Shown: one piece after another, positions 22,383 to 31,976 of the stretch | How the letters are laid out: each line of letters begins with the position of its first letter | Position numbering within the stretch: the stretch's first letter is position 1 | NCBI RefSeq assembly: GCF_003852425.1 | Contig: NZ_QAJN01000006.1 | Span: forward strand, 368 to 64,367 | Source: Paucibacter sp. KBW04 | Lineage (GTDB): Bacteria; Pseudomonadota; Gammaproteobacteria; Burkholderiales; Burkholderiaceae_C | DNA: 64,000 nt | Direction of reading: 5' to 3' | The notes under the pieces: model-generated | What the model was told of the DNA's origin: nothing | The model's database searches: none | The model's input: only the letters and a program-made list of their open reading frames with translations | Translations under genes and position numbers: made by a program

Positions 22383-24167
22383 ATGACAGAACCGAAAGAC
22401 GGCGAGAGCTTCTTCCGCAAGGTTGCGCGCTTTGTGGCCAACCCCACCACGGACTGGGCCGAAATCAACTCGCGCCAGGACGACCCCGAGGGCGACCAGG
22501 CCAAGGCCGAGTTGCGCGCCATGGTGGACCGCAAGCGCCGCAATGACTTTGTGCGCAAGCGCGAACTGGACATGCTGCGCCGCATCCGCCGCGAGGGCTT
22601 GAGCCCCGAGCAGTTGGCCGCCCTGGGCTCCTCCTCCTCGCGCATCGACGAGATCGAGCGCAGCAGCGAAATCAATTCCAAGATCGATCTGGGCGTCAAG
22701 GCCAAGATCGACCAGATCGAACAGCAAATGGTGGGCGAAAGCTTTGCCCCCACCCTGAACCAGCCGCTGCAGGCCACGGTGGCCCAGCCGCCGGCCTATT
22801 TTGAAACCACCACCCGGCCGGTGAATTTCGCCCCCACCGTCCCGGCAGGCGCCGAGCACGCCCATGCCACGCTGAACTTGGCGCCCAGCTTCGCGCGGGT
22901 CAGCGAATACGCTAGCGCGGACGAGAGAGAACGCCTGGAGCTGCAGCCCCCGCATGCGGCCGTGGTGATGGGGGCGGCGCTGTCGCCGCTGTCCGACGCC
23001 AAGTCCAGCCGCCTGCCTGATTTGCCCCTGCTGGATATGCCGCTGACCTTCTCCTTCAGCGAAGCCGCCCCGGTCGAGCCCCAGGAGCTGGCCCACGATG
23101 CCGAGTTGGACGAGGCCGTCATCGCCTTTGCCAATGCCGACAACGACAGCTGCGAACGCATACTGGCCGAGTTGATCCGCCCCGGCGGCGCGCGCAATCT
23201 GCAAGGCAGCACCTGGCTGGTGCTGTTCGACCTCTACCGCGCCACCGGCCAGCAAGCCAAGTTCGAGACCCTGGCGCTGGAGTTCGCGCAGATCTTCGGC
23301 CGCTCTGCCCCGCAATGGTTCTCCATGCCCAAGCTGGTGGCCGAGGCCCAGCGCAAGGTACGCCCGCCCATGGCCAAGAGCGGCGGCGTCAGCTGGACCG
23401 CCCCCGAGGTGATGACGCTGGAGGCCGTGCAGCAACTGCGCAGCCGCAGCCTGCTGATGCCCATGCCCTGGGTGATGGATTGGGCCGCCCTGCACCGCCT
23501 GGAACTCGATGCGGCCCCGGCGCTGCGCGAGCTGTTCCGCGAATGGGCAACCCAGGCCCTGGACATGCGCTGGCTGTCCGGCGACCACCTGCTGCAACTG
23601 CTGCGCAGCCTGACGCCGGTCTCGGCCCGCGAGATCGACACCTCGCTGTGGATGCTGCGCCTGGAGGCTCTGCGCCTGGCCAACCGGCCCGATCAATTTG
23701 ACGAAGCCGCCATCGACTACTGCGTCACCTACGAAGTCTCGCCCCCGTCCTGGGAGCGCTGTGCCTGCCGCGTGCGCGTCAGCGGCAGCAGCGTCAGCAC
23801 CCAGGGCCCGCTCACCAGCACCGCGCCCACCGAGGCCGGCAGCAGTTTTATGGACTCCCAGGTGGCCGAGCTGGGCGGCCAGCCCGGCAATGTCGAGCTG
23901 GAGCTATGCGGCCAGCTCAGCGGCGACATCTCGCCCCTGCTGAACCAGATGACCGAGGCCCTGGGCAATTCGGCCCAGGCCAAGGTGCTGTGCGGCAAAC
24001 TCATCCGCCTGGACTTCATGGCCGCCGGTGATCTGCTCAACTGGGTGCTGGCCCGCCAGAGCGAGAACCGCGCCGTCAGCTTCACCGACACCCACCGCCT
24101 TGTCGCCCTCTTCTTCGCGGCCATGGGCATCAACGAGCACGCCAAGATCAAGGTGAGACAAACCTAA
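22383..24167 (+). CDS. STAS-domain protein of the dksA-hslV interval, function unknown
   Basis: A 594-residue cytoplasmic protein with no signal peptide. The N-terminus (FFRKVARFVANPTTDW, then a charged segment with KRRNDFVRKRELDMLRRI) is followed by a low-complexity linker. A helical, TPR-like middle lies at about 240-470 (DEAVIAFANADNDSCERILAELIRP...). The last ~85 residues (VELELCGQLSGDI ... VLCGKLIRLDFMAAGDLLNWVL) look like a STAS domain, the fold used by anti-anti-sigma factors. The conserved serine of classical anti-sigma antagonists is not evident. It starts about 150 bp after dksA and is followed by hslVU. I recognise it only as a conserved Burkholderiales protein at this place. Confidence 0.7.
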   Translation: MTEPKDGESFFRKVARFVANPTTDWAEINSRQDDPEGDQAKAELRAMVDRKRRNDFVRKRELDMLRRIRREGLSPEQLAALGSSSSRIDEIERSSEINSKIDLGVKAKIDQIEQQMVGESFAPTLNQPLQATVAQPPAYFETTTRPVNFAPTVPAGAEHAHATLNLAPSFARVSEYASADERERLELQPPHAAVVMGAALSPLSDAKSSRLPDLPLLDMPLTFSFSEAAPVEPQELAHDAELDEAVIAFANADNDSCERILAELIRPGGARNLQGSTWLVLFDLYRATGQQAKFETLALEFAQIFGRSAPQWFSMPKLVAEAQRKVRPPMAKSGGVSWTAPEVMTLEAVQQLRSRSLLMPMPWVMDWAALHRLELDAAPALRELFREWATQALDMRWLSGDHLLQLLRSLTPVSAREIDTSLWMLRLEALRLANRPDQFDEAAIDYCVTYEVSPPSWERCACRVRVSGSSVSTQGPLTSTAPTEAGSSFMDSQVAELGGQPGNVELELCGQLSGDISPLLNQMTEALGNSAQAKVLCGKLIRLDFMAAGDLLNWVLARQSENRAVSFTDTHRLVALFFAAMGINEHAKIKVRQT

Positions 24168-24249
24168 GCTGAGGCGGCGCTTTCGTCCAAACGGTATCAA
24201 TGGGTGAGCAAAGGATTGAAAATCCAGCCCTCACATCCATCTGAGCGCC

Positions 24250-24825
24250 ATGGACTCCTCACAACAACAATCCTCCCCCCTTTTCCACGGCACCACCATC
24301 GTCAGCGTGCGCCGTGCCTTGCCGGACGGCCGCATGCAGGTCGCCATCGGGGGCGATGGCCAGGTCACCCTGGGCCATATCGTCGTCAAGGCCAGCGCGC
24401 GCAAGGTGCGCAAGCTGCACCGCGACCAGGTGCTGGCCGGTTTTGCCGGCGCCACCGCCGACGCCTTCACCTTGTTTGAGCGCTTTGAAGCCAAGCTGGA
24501 AAAGCACCAAGGCCATCTGGTGCGCGCCGCCGTCGAGCTGACGCGCGATTGGCGCACCGACCGGGTACTGCGCAGGCTCGAAGCCATGCTGGCCGTGGCC
24601 GACCGCACGGCCTCCCTCATCATCACCGGCAACGGCGATGTGCTGGAACCCGAGCACGGCATCATCGCCATCGGCTCGGGCGGCGCCTATGCCCAGGCCG
24701 CTGCGCGCGCCCTGCTCAAGCACAGCGAGCTGAGCGCGGCCGACATCGTCAAGCAGTCGCTCGAGATTGCCGGTGATCTGTGCATCTACACCAATCAAAA
24801 CCACACGCTAGAAATCCTGGAATGA
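24250..24825 (+). CDS. hslV: ATP-dependent protease HslVU, peptidase subunit
   Basis: The proteasome-like peptidase that forms a double hexamer and degrades proteins unfolded by HslU. The 191-residue protein has a 14-residue propeptide-like start ending HG, then the catalytic N-terminal threonine in [21 protein letters not shown] and [17 protein letters not shown] follow as in the family. The normal length is about 175-185. The gap of about 60 bp to hslU fits one operon. Confidence 0.96.
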   Translation: MDSSQQQSSPLFHGTTIVSVRRALPDGRMQVAIGGDGQVTLGHIVVKASARKVRKLHRDQVLAGFAGATADAFTLFERFEAKLEKHQGHLVRAAVELTRDWRTDRVLRRLEAMLAVADRTASLIITGNGDVLEPEHGIIAIGSGGAYAQAAARALLKHSELSAADIVKQSLEIAGDLCIYTNQNHTLEILE

Positions 24826-24884
24826 GAGAACACCGCCGCCGCCACCGCGCGCCCCGCCCTCTCTCCATCTGAAAGCCCGCCCCG

Positions 24885-26231
24885 ATGAGCAGCATGACCC
24901 CCCAAGAAATCGTATCCGAACTGGACCGTCACATCGTCGGCCAAAACCCGGCCAAGCGCGCCGTGGCCATCGCCATGCGCAACCGCTGGCGCCGCGCCCA
25001 GGTGGACGAGAAACTGCGTGGCGAGATCACGCCCAAAAACATTCTGATGATTGGCCCCACCGGTGTGGGCAAGACCGAGATCGCCCGCCGCCTGGCCAAG
25101 CTGGCGGGTGCGCCCTTCATCAAGGTCGAGGCCACCAAATTCACCGAGGTGGGCTATGTGGGCAAGGATGTGGACTCCATCATCCGCGACCTGATCGAGA
25201 TGGCCATCAAGCAAGAGCGCGAGCTGCAGATGAAGCGCCAGCGCCTGCGCGCCGAAGACGCCGCCGAAGACCGGGTGCTGGACATCCTGGTGCCGCCCCC
25301 GCGCTCCGAGGTTGGCTTTGCCGCCGCCAGCGCCAGCAGCAGCCCGCCGGCCGACAACACCGCCCGGCAAATCATGCGCAAACGCCTGCGCGAAGGCGCG
25401 CTGGACGACAAGGAGATCGAGGTCGAACTGCTGGAAGCCAAGCCCAGCATGGAGATCCTGGGCCCCCAAGGCATGGAGGAGATGGCCGAACAGCTCAAGG
25501 GCATGTTCTCCCAACTCGGTGCCGGCAAGCGCAAGACCCGCAAGCTCAAGATCCAGGAGGCCTTGAAGCATCTGGTGGAAGAAGAAGCCGCCAAGCTGCT
25601 CAACGAGGACGAGATCAAGACCGCCGCCCTGGCCGCGGCGCAGGAGATGGGCATCGTCTTCATCGACGAGATCGACAAAGTCACCTCGCGCTCGGACTCC
25701 GGCTCCGCCGAAGTGTCGCGTCAGGGCGTGCAGCGCGACCTGCTGCCCTTGGTGGAAGGCACCACCGTCAACACCAAGTACGGCATGGTGAAAACGGATC
25801 ACATCCTCTTCATCGCCTCGGGCGCCTTCCATCTGAGCAAACCCAGCGATCTGATCCCCGAGCTGCAAGGCCGCTTCCCCATCCGGGTGGAGCTGAGCTC
25901 GCTGTCGGTGGATGACTTTGAGGCCATCCTCAGCAGCACCCATGCCAGCCTGGTCAAGCAATACCAGGCCTTGCTGGCCACCGAGGGTGTCACGCTGGAG
26001 CTGGACGCATCCGGCATTCGCCGCCTGGCCGAGATCGCCTTCGAGGTGAACGAGCGCACCGAGAACATCGGCGCCCGCCGCTTGGCCACGGTGATGGAAC
26101 GCCTGCTGGACGAGATCAGCTTTGACGCGCCCAAGTTGAATGGCCAAACCGTCAAGCTCAGCGCAGAGGATGTCAACACCAAGCTGGGCGAGCTGGCCAA
26201 GAACGAAGACCTGTCGCGCTTCATTCTTTAA
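24885..26231 (+). CDS. hslU: ATP-dependent protease HslVU, ATPase subunit
   Basis: A 448-residue Clp/AAA+ unfoldase for HslV. The start [17 protein letters not shown] is typical. Walker A is [16 protein letters not shown] (about 56-71) and Walker B is [10 protein letters not shown] full I-domain lies between them, and sensor 2 is [15 protein letters not shown] near the C-terminus. The protein ends EDLSRFIL, the tail that inserts into HslV pockets. ATG 24885 is used; ATG 24894 is also possible. Confidence 0.97.
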   Translation: MSSMTPQEIVSELDRHIVGQNPAKRAVAIAMRNRWRRAQVDEKLRGEITPKNILMIGPTGVGKTEIARRLAKLAGAPFIKVEATKFTEVGYVGKDVDSIIRDLIEMAIKQERELQMKRQRLRAEDAAEDRVLDILVPPPRSEVGFAAASASSSPPADNTARQIMRKRLREGALDDKEIEVELLEAKPSMEILGPQGMEEMAEQLKGMFSQLGAGKRKTRKLKIQEALKHLVEEEAAKLLNEDEIKTAALAAAQEMGIVFIDEIDKVTSRSDSGSAEVSRQGVQRDLLPLVEGTTVNTKYGMVKTDHILFIASGAFHLSKPSDLIPELQGRFPIRVELSSLSVDDFEAILSSTHASLVKQYQALLATEGVTLELDASGIRRLAEIAFEVNERTENIGARRLATVMERLLDEISFDAPKLNGQTVKLSAEDVNTKLGELAKNEDLSRFIL

Positions 26232-26303
26232 CTGCAAACAGCGGCCACGCGCTCTTGATTCATCTCAAGAGCGCGGCGAGACTGAACCCTTAAAGTCAGA
26301 TCT

Positions 26304-27119
26304 ATGCCGCAGCCACGCAAAGCCCCCCACTTCACCACTCGCAGCTGGGGGCTGGCCCGCCCCTCGGCCTTGAACGCTGCGGCCGACCGGGCGGAAAGAG
26401 CCTGGCGCTGGCCGGTGCTGGTCGCCCTGTTCTGCACCATCCCGGCCTTTTACATCGAGCTGCTGGAGAACCTGCCCACGCCGCTGGCCGTGGCCATTTA
26501 TCTGATCGCGGCCTTGATGACCGCCACCTCGCTGTGGCGGGTCGCGCGCAAGGTCAGCCATCCACGCCAATACCTGCGCAGCAATGCGCTGGATGTGACG
26601 CTTGTCGTCGGCCTGCTGACCGCGGCCCTGATCTCGCCCAGCGCCTCCTCCACCGTCTCCCTGGCAATACGCTTGTTCGTGGCCATGCTGACCCTGGTGC
26701 GCATGGTCTGGGCCATCAAGTCCTGGGTGACGCGGGGCGGGCTTGGCTATCTGCTGACCCTGGCCTTGCTGGTGCTGGGTTTCTGCGGTGTAGGCTTTTG
26801 GGCCCTGGAGCCGCGCGCCCATAGCTTGGGCGATGGGCTCTGGCTGGCCTTCACCACCGCCGCCACCGTGGGTTATGGCGATATCGTGCCGACCACGCCG
26901 GCAGCCAAGATCTTCTCCGTCTTCGTCGTGCTCTTGGGTTATGCCGTGTTGTCCCTGGTCACGGCGGCCATCGCCGCCATGTGGGTGGAGAACGCCGAGC
27001 GCCATCTGGAACAAGACATCCTGCGCGATATGCATGCACAGCTGCGCAGCGTGCATGAGGAGTTAGCCTCCATCAAGGACGAGCTGGCGGCCGCCCGCAA
27101 GGCACAGCGCCCCGACTGA
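26304..27119 (+). CDS. Voltage-gated-like potassium channel
   Basis: A 271-residue membrane protein with about six helices. The pore loop TTAATVGYGDIVPTT holds the selectivity filter TVGYGD at 188-193, flanked by pore helices (LLTLALLVLGFCGVGFWAL and IFSVFVVLLGYAVLSLVTAAIAA). The fourth helix (RLFVAMLTLVRMVWAIKSW) has only a few basic residues, so voltage sensing may be weak. A C-terminal coiled coil (about 230-265) likely drives tetramer assembly. It starts 72 bp after hslU and ends next to the convergent coaX. Confidence 0.87.
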   Translation: MPQPRKAPHFTTRSWGLARPSALNAAADRAERAWRWPVLVALFCTIPAFYIELLENLPTPLAVAIYLIAALMTATSLWRVARKVSHPRQYLRSNALDVTLVVGLLTAALISPSASSTVSLAIRLFVAMLTLVRMVWAIKSWVTRGGLGYLLTLALLVLGFCGVGFWALEPRAHSLGDGLWLAFTTAATVGYGDIVPTTPAAKIFSVFVVLLGYAVLSLVTAAIAAMWVENAERHLEQDILRDMHAQLRSVHEELASIKDELAAARKAQRPD

Positions 27120-27120
27120 T

Positions 27121-27912
27121 TCAGAGCGCCAGCTTGTGTGACTGCAGGGCCAGCATGCCGTCGAAGATCAGCGACTCGACCAGCTCGTGCGGGATCTCCA
27201 GCGTCGGTGACACCTTCCAGCCCGCGCCACCCGTCATCAAGGTCAGCGGCCGGTGACCCACACGCTTTTCCAGGTGGCGATGCATGCGCTCGATGGCGCC
27301 GGTGATGGCATAAGTGCCGCCGCTGGTCAGCGCATCCGAGGTGTTGGTGGGGAACTCGCTGACCTCACCAGTGGGCACACGCAGGCCGGCCGTGCCGCCC
27401 TCTAGCGCGCGCAGCATGATGCCGTGGCCGGGCAGGATCAAGCCACCCAAAAAGCGCCCGCTGGCGTCCAGCGCATCCACCGTCACCGCCGTGCCTATCA
27501 TCACCACCAGGGCGGCGCAGGGCGCACTCTCGGCCTCGGTCTTGGCGCCAAAGCGGTTCAGCACATGCCAGCGCGCGCCGATCTGGGCCACAAAACGGTC
27601 CACACCCAGGCGGCCGGGCACGTCATAGCCATTGGTGACACCGCCGGCATGGCTGCTCGCCACCACCCAGCGCGGCTCCACCTCCCAGAGCTCCAGCTGC
27701 TCCTCGACCCGGCGGCGCATCGCGTCGCCCGCCACATTGCAGCCCAGCACGCTATGGGGCGCGGGCAGATCGCGCCAATCGCCGTCGGCCAGGGTTTCGA
27801 TGTTTTCCAGGAACACCGCCCCATGGGCCAGCAAGCTCGCGCCGGGTTGCGGCGAGGCATAAAGCGCCCATTTCAGGCGGGTGTTTCCGATGTCTATGGC
27901 CAAAAAGCTCAT
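27121..27912 (-). CDS. coaX: Type III pantothenate kinase
   Basis: The first step of coenzyme A synthesis. The 263-residue protein has the P-loop-like [16 protein letters not shown] at its N-terminus, [14 protein letters not shown], and [25 protein letters not shown] in the ASKHA fold. It ends [10 protein letters not shown]. The start at 27912 gives the normal N-terminus; an upstream in-frame ATG at 27936 adds 8 residues. The birA gene that often precedes coaX in Burkholderiales is absent here. Confidence 0.93.
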   Translation of the reverse strand: MSFLAIDIGNTRLKWALYASPQPGASLLAHGAVFLENIETLADGDWRDLPAPHSVLGCNVAGDAMRRRVEEQLELWEVEPRWVVASSHAGGVTNGYDVPGRLGVDRFVAQIGARWHVLNRFGAKTEAESAPCAALVVMIGTAVTVDALDASGRFLGGLILPGHGIMLRALEGGTAGLRVPTGEVSEFPTNTSDALTSGGTYAITGAIERMHRHLEKRVGHRPLTLMTGGAGWKVSPTLEIPHELVESLIFDGMLALQSHKLAL

Positions 27913-28044
27913 GGTGAGGCGGGGAAAAGCTGGCAAAAGTCACCCAGCCTAACAGCTTGGCAAGCCCGCCCGCCCCAGGAACCCCGCCCATGCACGCAGC
28001 GAGCAAAAGCGCGAAGCACTGCCTAAATGCCCCGATTTTCGGAT

Positions 28045-28072
28045 TTGACGCGCACACTTGGCTCGTTATGCT
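28045..28072 (+). promoter_or_regulatory. Probable promoter of the chemotaxis receptor gene
   Basis: TTGACG (28045-28050) and TATGCT (28067-28072) are separated by 16 bp, about 55 bp upstream of the start codon. Both boxes fit sigma-70. No good flagellar sigma-28 site was seen. Confidence 0.5.
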
Positions 28073-28129
28073 TGGCAGCTGCCGCCCATCGCTGCGGGTA
28101 GTTCACTCAAAAACAAGGCAAGGAGCACC

Positions 28130-29920
28130 ATGAAATCTCTTTCCATTGCGACCAAGCTTTGGCTCCCCATCATCGTGCTGGCATTTTTTGTCACGCTGAT
28201 GGCGGGCGGCACCTACTTCCGCACCCAGGCCTTGCTGGCCAAAAGCATGGTGGCCCAGCAGCAGCAGCAAGACATCTACGAGCTGGCCCTGCGCTGGCGC
28301 GGCCTGACCGAGGCCAACTCGGCCCGCGCTATCGCCGGCGTGCTCAGCAGCGACCCGGTGGTGGCCGCGACCTTCAAGCCCGAGATCGAGGCGGCCTCGA
28401 CCCAGGTGGCCGAGATCCAGAAGCGCCTGGAGTCCCTGGCCGTCAGCGAGGGCGAGAAGAACACCATGGCCAAGATCGCCAAACTACGCGAAGCCTATAT
28501 CGCGGCACGCGGCGCGGCCATCAAGCTCAAAGAAACCGGCAATGCCGAGGCCGCCGTGGCGGCGCTGAAGGACCAGACCCAACCGGCCCTGAATGCCTAT
28601 CTGGCGGCGCAGCAAGAGTTTGTCGGCATCGAGCATGAGCGCGCCCAAGCGGCCCGCGAGGCCGCCGGTGCCGAACGCATGCGCACCGTCTGGACGGCGG
28701 CCGGCGTGATGTTCACCATCGTCGCCTGCCTGGCTGTGTCCACCTTCTTCCTGACCCGCTCCATCACCACCCCGCTGGCCCGCCTGGTGCGCCAGGCCGA
28801 ACGCATAGGGCGCAACGATTTGAGCGGCCATATCGAGGTGGACCGCGCCGACGAGATCGGCGAGGTGCAACGCGCCCTCAGCGCCATGCAGGATTCGCTC
28901 AATCGCATCGTCAGCGAGGTGCGCCACAGCGCCGACAGCATCCAGACCGCCAGCAGCGAAATCGCCAGCGGCAATCTGGACTTGAGCCAGCGCACCGAGC
29001 AGACCGCCTCCAATCTGCAGCAGACTGCCACCGCAATGAGCCAGCTCACCGGCACAGTCAAGCAAAGCGCCGACAGCGCCGCCACCGCCAATCAGCTGGC
29101 CGGCAGCGCCGCCCAGGTGGCGCAGCGCGGCGGCGAGGTGGTGGGTCAGGTGGTCTCCACCATGGACGAGATCAACGCCAGCTCCAAGCGCATCAACGAC
29201 ATCATCGGCGTCATCGACGGCATCGCCTTCCAGACCAATATCCTGGCCCTCAATGCGGCGGTGGAAGCCGCCCGCGCCGGCGAGCAAGGTCGGGGTTTTG
29301 CGGTGGTGGCCAGCGAGGTGCGCAGCCTGGCCCAGCGCAGCGCCGAGGCCGCGCGTGAGATCAAGACCTTGATCGGTGCCAGCGTGGACCGGGTCGAGGC
29401 CGGTGCCCGCCTGGTGCAGGACGCGGGCAGCACCATGACCGAGATCGTCGGCAGCGTGGGCAAGGTCAGCGACATCATCGGCGAGATCCGCGCCAGCACG
29501 GTGGAGCAAAGCGAGGGCATTGGCGCCGTCAACGGCTCGGTCGGCCAGTTGGACCATATGACCCAGCAAAACGCCGCCCTGGTGGAGCAAAGCGCCGCCG
29601 CGGCCGAGTCCTTGCGCGAGCAGGCCGGCAAACTGGCCGAGCTGGTCAGCGGCTTCAAGCTGCAAGGTGGGCTGGCACGCGAGGCCGCGCCGCCAGCCAG
29701 CAACGGATTCAAGCCCAGCCCCGTCTCACCCAAGCCGGCAGCCAGCCCTGCCATCAGCGCTGCCCCCAAGGCGGTGCCCAAGGCTGCGGCAAGGCCATCA
29801 GCCAAGAGCACCCCGCCCAAGCCCAACCCACCCGCCAGCAGCCCCGCAACCAGCGCTGGCGCGGCCCCAAGCCCGGCCCCCAAGCCCGCCGCCGATGACG
29901 GCGATTGGGAGACCTTCTAA
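28130..29920 (+). CDS. Methyl-accepting chemotaxis protein
   Basis: A 596-residue chemoreceptor. Membrane helix 1 is at about 8-30, then a helical periplasmic sensor of about 155 residues (four-helix-bundle type), then helix 2 at about 187-212. HAMP (about 213-265) and the signalling bundle follow, with hairpin tip IAFQTNILALNAAVEAARAG. A Pro/Ala/Lys-rich linker leads to the C-terminal DDGDWETF. The last four residues, WETF, match the CheR/CheB docking pentapeptide, so this should be a high-abundance-type receptor that recruits its own methylation enzymes. The ATG at 28130 follows AGGAG. The ligand is not visible. No other chemotaxis genes lie nearby. Confidence 0.93.
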   Translation: MKSLSIATKLWLPIIVLAFFVTLMAGGTYFRTQALLAKSMVAQQQQQDIYELALRWRGLTEANSARAIAGVLSSDPVVAATFKPEIEAASTQVAEIQKRLESLAVSEGEKNTMAKIAKLREAYIAARGAAIKLKETGNAEAAVAALKDQTQPALNAYLAAQQEFVGIEHERAQAAREAAGAERMRTVWTAAGVMFTIVACLAVSTFFLTRSITTPLARLVRQAERIGRNDLSGHIEVDRADEIGEVQRALSAMQDSLNRIVSEVRHSADSIQTASSEIASGNLDLSQRTEQTASNLQQTATAMSQLTGTVKQSADSAATANQLAGSAAQVAQRGGEVVGQVVSTMDEINASSKRINDIIGVIDGIAFQTNILALNAAVEAARAGEQGRGFAVVASEVRSLAQRSAEAAREIKTLIGASVDRVEAGARLVQDAGSTMTEIVGSVGKVSDIIGEIRASTVEQSEGIGAVNGSVGQLDHMTQQNAALVEQSAAAAESLREQAGKLAELVSGFKLQGGLAREAAPPASNGFKPSPVSPKPAASPAISAAPKAVPKAAARPSAKSTPPKPNPPASSPATSAGAAPSPAPKPAADDGDWETF

Positions 29921-29927
29921 ACCTGGT

Positions 29928-29956
29928 GTGGTGTTTCACACTGTGTGGAACACCGC
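29928..29956. terminator. Hairpin between the convergent MCP and SulP genes
   Basis: GGTGTT-t-CACA-ctg-TGTG-g-AACACC forms a stem with one internal mismatch in the 37-bp convergent gap (core 29930-29954). There is no U-run, so termination strength is uncertain. Confidence 0.5.
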
Positions 29957-29957
29957 A

Positions 29958-31625
29958 CTAGGAGCCTCGGCTGGCCTGCACCGCGTCCGCCACGCTCCAG
30001 AACATACGCTCCGGCGTGCCCAGGCCTTGCGGGTCCCAGGCTTGCAACAACTCCCGCACCTGTTCCTTGACCCGCGAGAGCAGCAGGACCTGGCCGGTTT
30101 CGCGCAGGCGCTGAGCCAGCTCTTGCAGGCATTCCACGGCCGTGCTGTCCAGGTCCGAGCTTTCCTCCAGGCTCAGCACCACGCAGCGCAGGTCCGGCCG
30201 CTGGGCCACGCGGTTCAAGACCTCGGCCACCACCCGCTCGGCACTGGCAAAAAACAAGGGCTCCTCGGGCCGCAAGACCAGCAGGCCAGGGCTGGCTTGG
30301 GCGCCGTTGCCCTGGTTGATCACAATGAAATTACGGCTCTGCTCCAGTTCACCCAGCTCATGCACCACCGGCTGGCTGAAGCGCTTGAGTGCGGCCACCA
30401 ATGAAAGGGCGATCGCCGCCAGCATGCCGTGCAGCACGCCGAACAAAAGCACGGCGGCGATGGCAGCCAGCAGCAGCCAGCGATCCCGGTTCATGCGCCA
30501 GAGCGCCAGCAAGGGCTTGGGATGCAGGGCATGGGCCAGGGCGCCGATAACGGCGACGGCCAGCACCGGCCGCGGCAGCAGATGCAGGGCCGGCAGGGCC
30601 AGGAGCAGGACCAGCACGATCACCCCCAAGGCCACCGCACCGGCGGCGCGGCTGACCGCACCCGCCGCCGCATTGGCCGCCGTGGCCGAAAAGCCCGCCC
30701 CCACCGGCATGCCTTGCAACAGCCCCGAGCCTAGATTGCAAACACCCAGCACCAGCAACTCTCGATTGGGGTTGAGGCGATCGCCATGGGCCAGGGCCAG
30801 GGTGCGCATGCTGCCCCAGGACTCGGCAAAGATCAGCACCACCAGGCCAAAGGCCAGCTCGGCCAGCGGCAGCCAATCGGCCAGGGGCAGCTGAGGCAGG
30901 CCGGGCGCGAAGCGCAGGGGCGGCACGGCGCCAACCTCGGCCACGCCTTGGGCTGCCAGGTTCAGCGCCCCCGCCGCCGCGATGGCCAAGACCATCGCCA
31001 CCATGGTTCCCGGCACCCTCGGCCAGCGCCGCAGAAGCCAGATGCACAGGCCAGCGAGCAACGCCACGGCCACGCTGGCCCCATGCCATTGCTGGGGGTG
31101 GCCAAGGGCATAAAACAGGATGGGCAAGGGATCATGGGCCACACCGGGCGGTAAGACCAAGCCTAAGGCATCGGGCAGTTGCTTGATCACGATGGACAGG
31201 GCCAGGGCAAAGGCGAAGCCGCGCAGCACCGGCCGCGAGACAAAGGCCGACAGCTGCCCCTGACCCGCCCAGGCCAGCAGGCACAAGATGAGGCCGGCCA
31301 GCAGCACCAGGGCCAACAAAGCCTGGCCGTAAAAAAGCCCTTCACTGGCCCCGGGCAGGCTCAGCACCGCCGCCGCCGACAAGATGGCGGTGGATGAAGT
31401 GGGCGAAACGATGGCGAAGCGGCTGCCCCCAAACAAAGCGTAGACCGCCAGGCCGACCAGCACGGCCGTCAAGGCATAGCTGACCGGCAGCCGAGCCAGG
31501 CCCGCATAGGCCACGGCCTCGGGCAAGAGAATGCCGGCCACGCAAAAGCCCGCCACCCAGTCGCCCGCCCGCACCGGGCGGGGCGCGGCGGCGCGGCGGG
31601 GCAGGTTGTCAAACAGACCGAACAT
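29958..31625 (-). CDS. SulP-family inorganic anion transporter with STAS domain
   Basis: A 555-residue SLC26/SulP inner-membrane transporter. It opens with MFGLFDNLPRRA, then VAGFCVAGILLPEAVAYAGLARLPVSYAL, the SulP signature. About 12-14 membrane helices follow, with TSSTAILSAAAV and GMPVGAGFSATAANAAAGAVSRAAG segments. A C-terminal STAS domain lies at about 440-545 (VLSLEESSDLDSTAVECLQEL). The start at 31625 is chosen because the longer frame adds 64 residues unlike the family. The substrate (sulfate, bicarbonate or other anion) cannot be told from sequence. Confidence 0.9.
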   Translation of the reverse strand: MFGLFDNLPRRAAAPRPVRAGDWVAGFCVAGILLPEAVAYAGLARLPVSYALTAVLVGLAVYALFGGSRFAIVSPTSSTAILSAAAVLSLPGASEGLFYGQALLALVLLAGLILCLLAWAGQGQLSAFVSRPVLRGFAFALALSIVIKQLPDALGLVLPPGVAHDPLPILFYALGHPQQWHGASVAVALLAGLCIWLLRRWPRVPGTMVAMVLAIAAAGALNLAAQGVAEVGAVPPLRFAPGLPQLPLADWLPLAELAFGLVVLIFAESWGSMRTLALAHGDRLNPNRELLVLGVCNLGSGLLQGMPVGAGFSATAANAAAGAVSRAAGAVALGVIVLVLLLALPALHLLPRPVLAVAVIGALAHALHPKPLLALWRMNRDRWLLLAAIAAVLLFGVLHGMLAAIALSLVAALKRFSQPVVHELGELEQSRNFIVINQGNGAQASPGLLVLRPEEPLFFASAERVVAEVLNRVAQRPDLRCVVLSLEESSDLDSTAVECLQELAQRLRETGQVLLLSRVKEQVRELLQAWDPQGLGTPERMFWSVADAVQASRGS

Positions 31626-31976
31626 GGGCGAACACTCCAGCGTCAAACACAGCCGGGCAAGCTGGGCCAAGAGCCGCCGTAGGCCCCCGATCCTGAACGA
31701 GCGCAAGGTGCCGGGGCCTAGGCCCTGCCTTGATCTTGAAAATGAGCTCGACTGCATCCATGCCTGTACCCGCTGTGTCCGAATCCGGAGAGTCTGCCGC
31801 AGATCTGGCGCCATCAACAGCTTGGCGTTTGCCCCGCGTCAAGCTCGCTCAGCGCGCGGGGTAAGCCCTAGGGCTAGGCAGCTGCGCGCCCACCTACATT
31901 GCCTTCTCGTAGAGGCCTCGCGCATCGGTTTTGTGCCGGTGCTGCGCCACTGCTACAAAGCCGGGAGACTCGCCCT
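31626..31976. other. Divergent intergenic region, SulP / DUF885
   Basis: 351 bp without a convincing gene; the open frames here are extensions of the neighbours or antisense noise. It must contain promoters in both directions. I could not place them with confidence. Confidence 0.4.

Noticed and set aside
24549-24776. Small Arg/His-rich frame within hslV
   Set aside because: Out-of-frame shadow of hslV with no ribosome site.
28021-28066. Flagellar sigma-28 promoter for the chemotaxis receptor
   Set aside because: Only a weak TAAA-like half site is present; the sigma-70-type boxes fit better.
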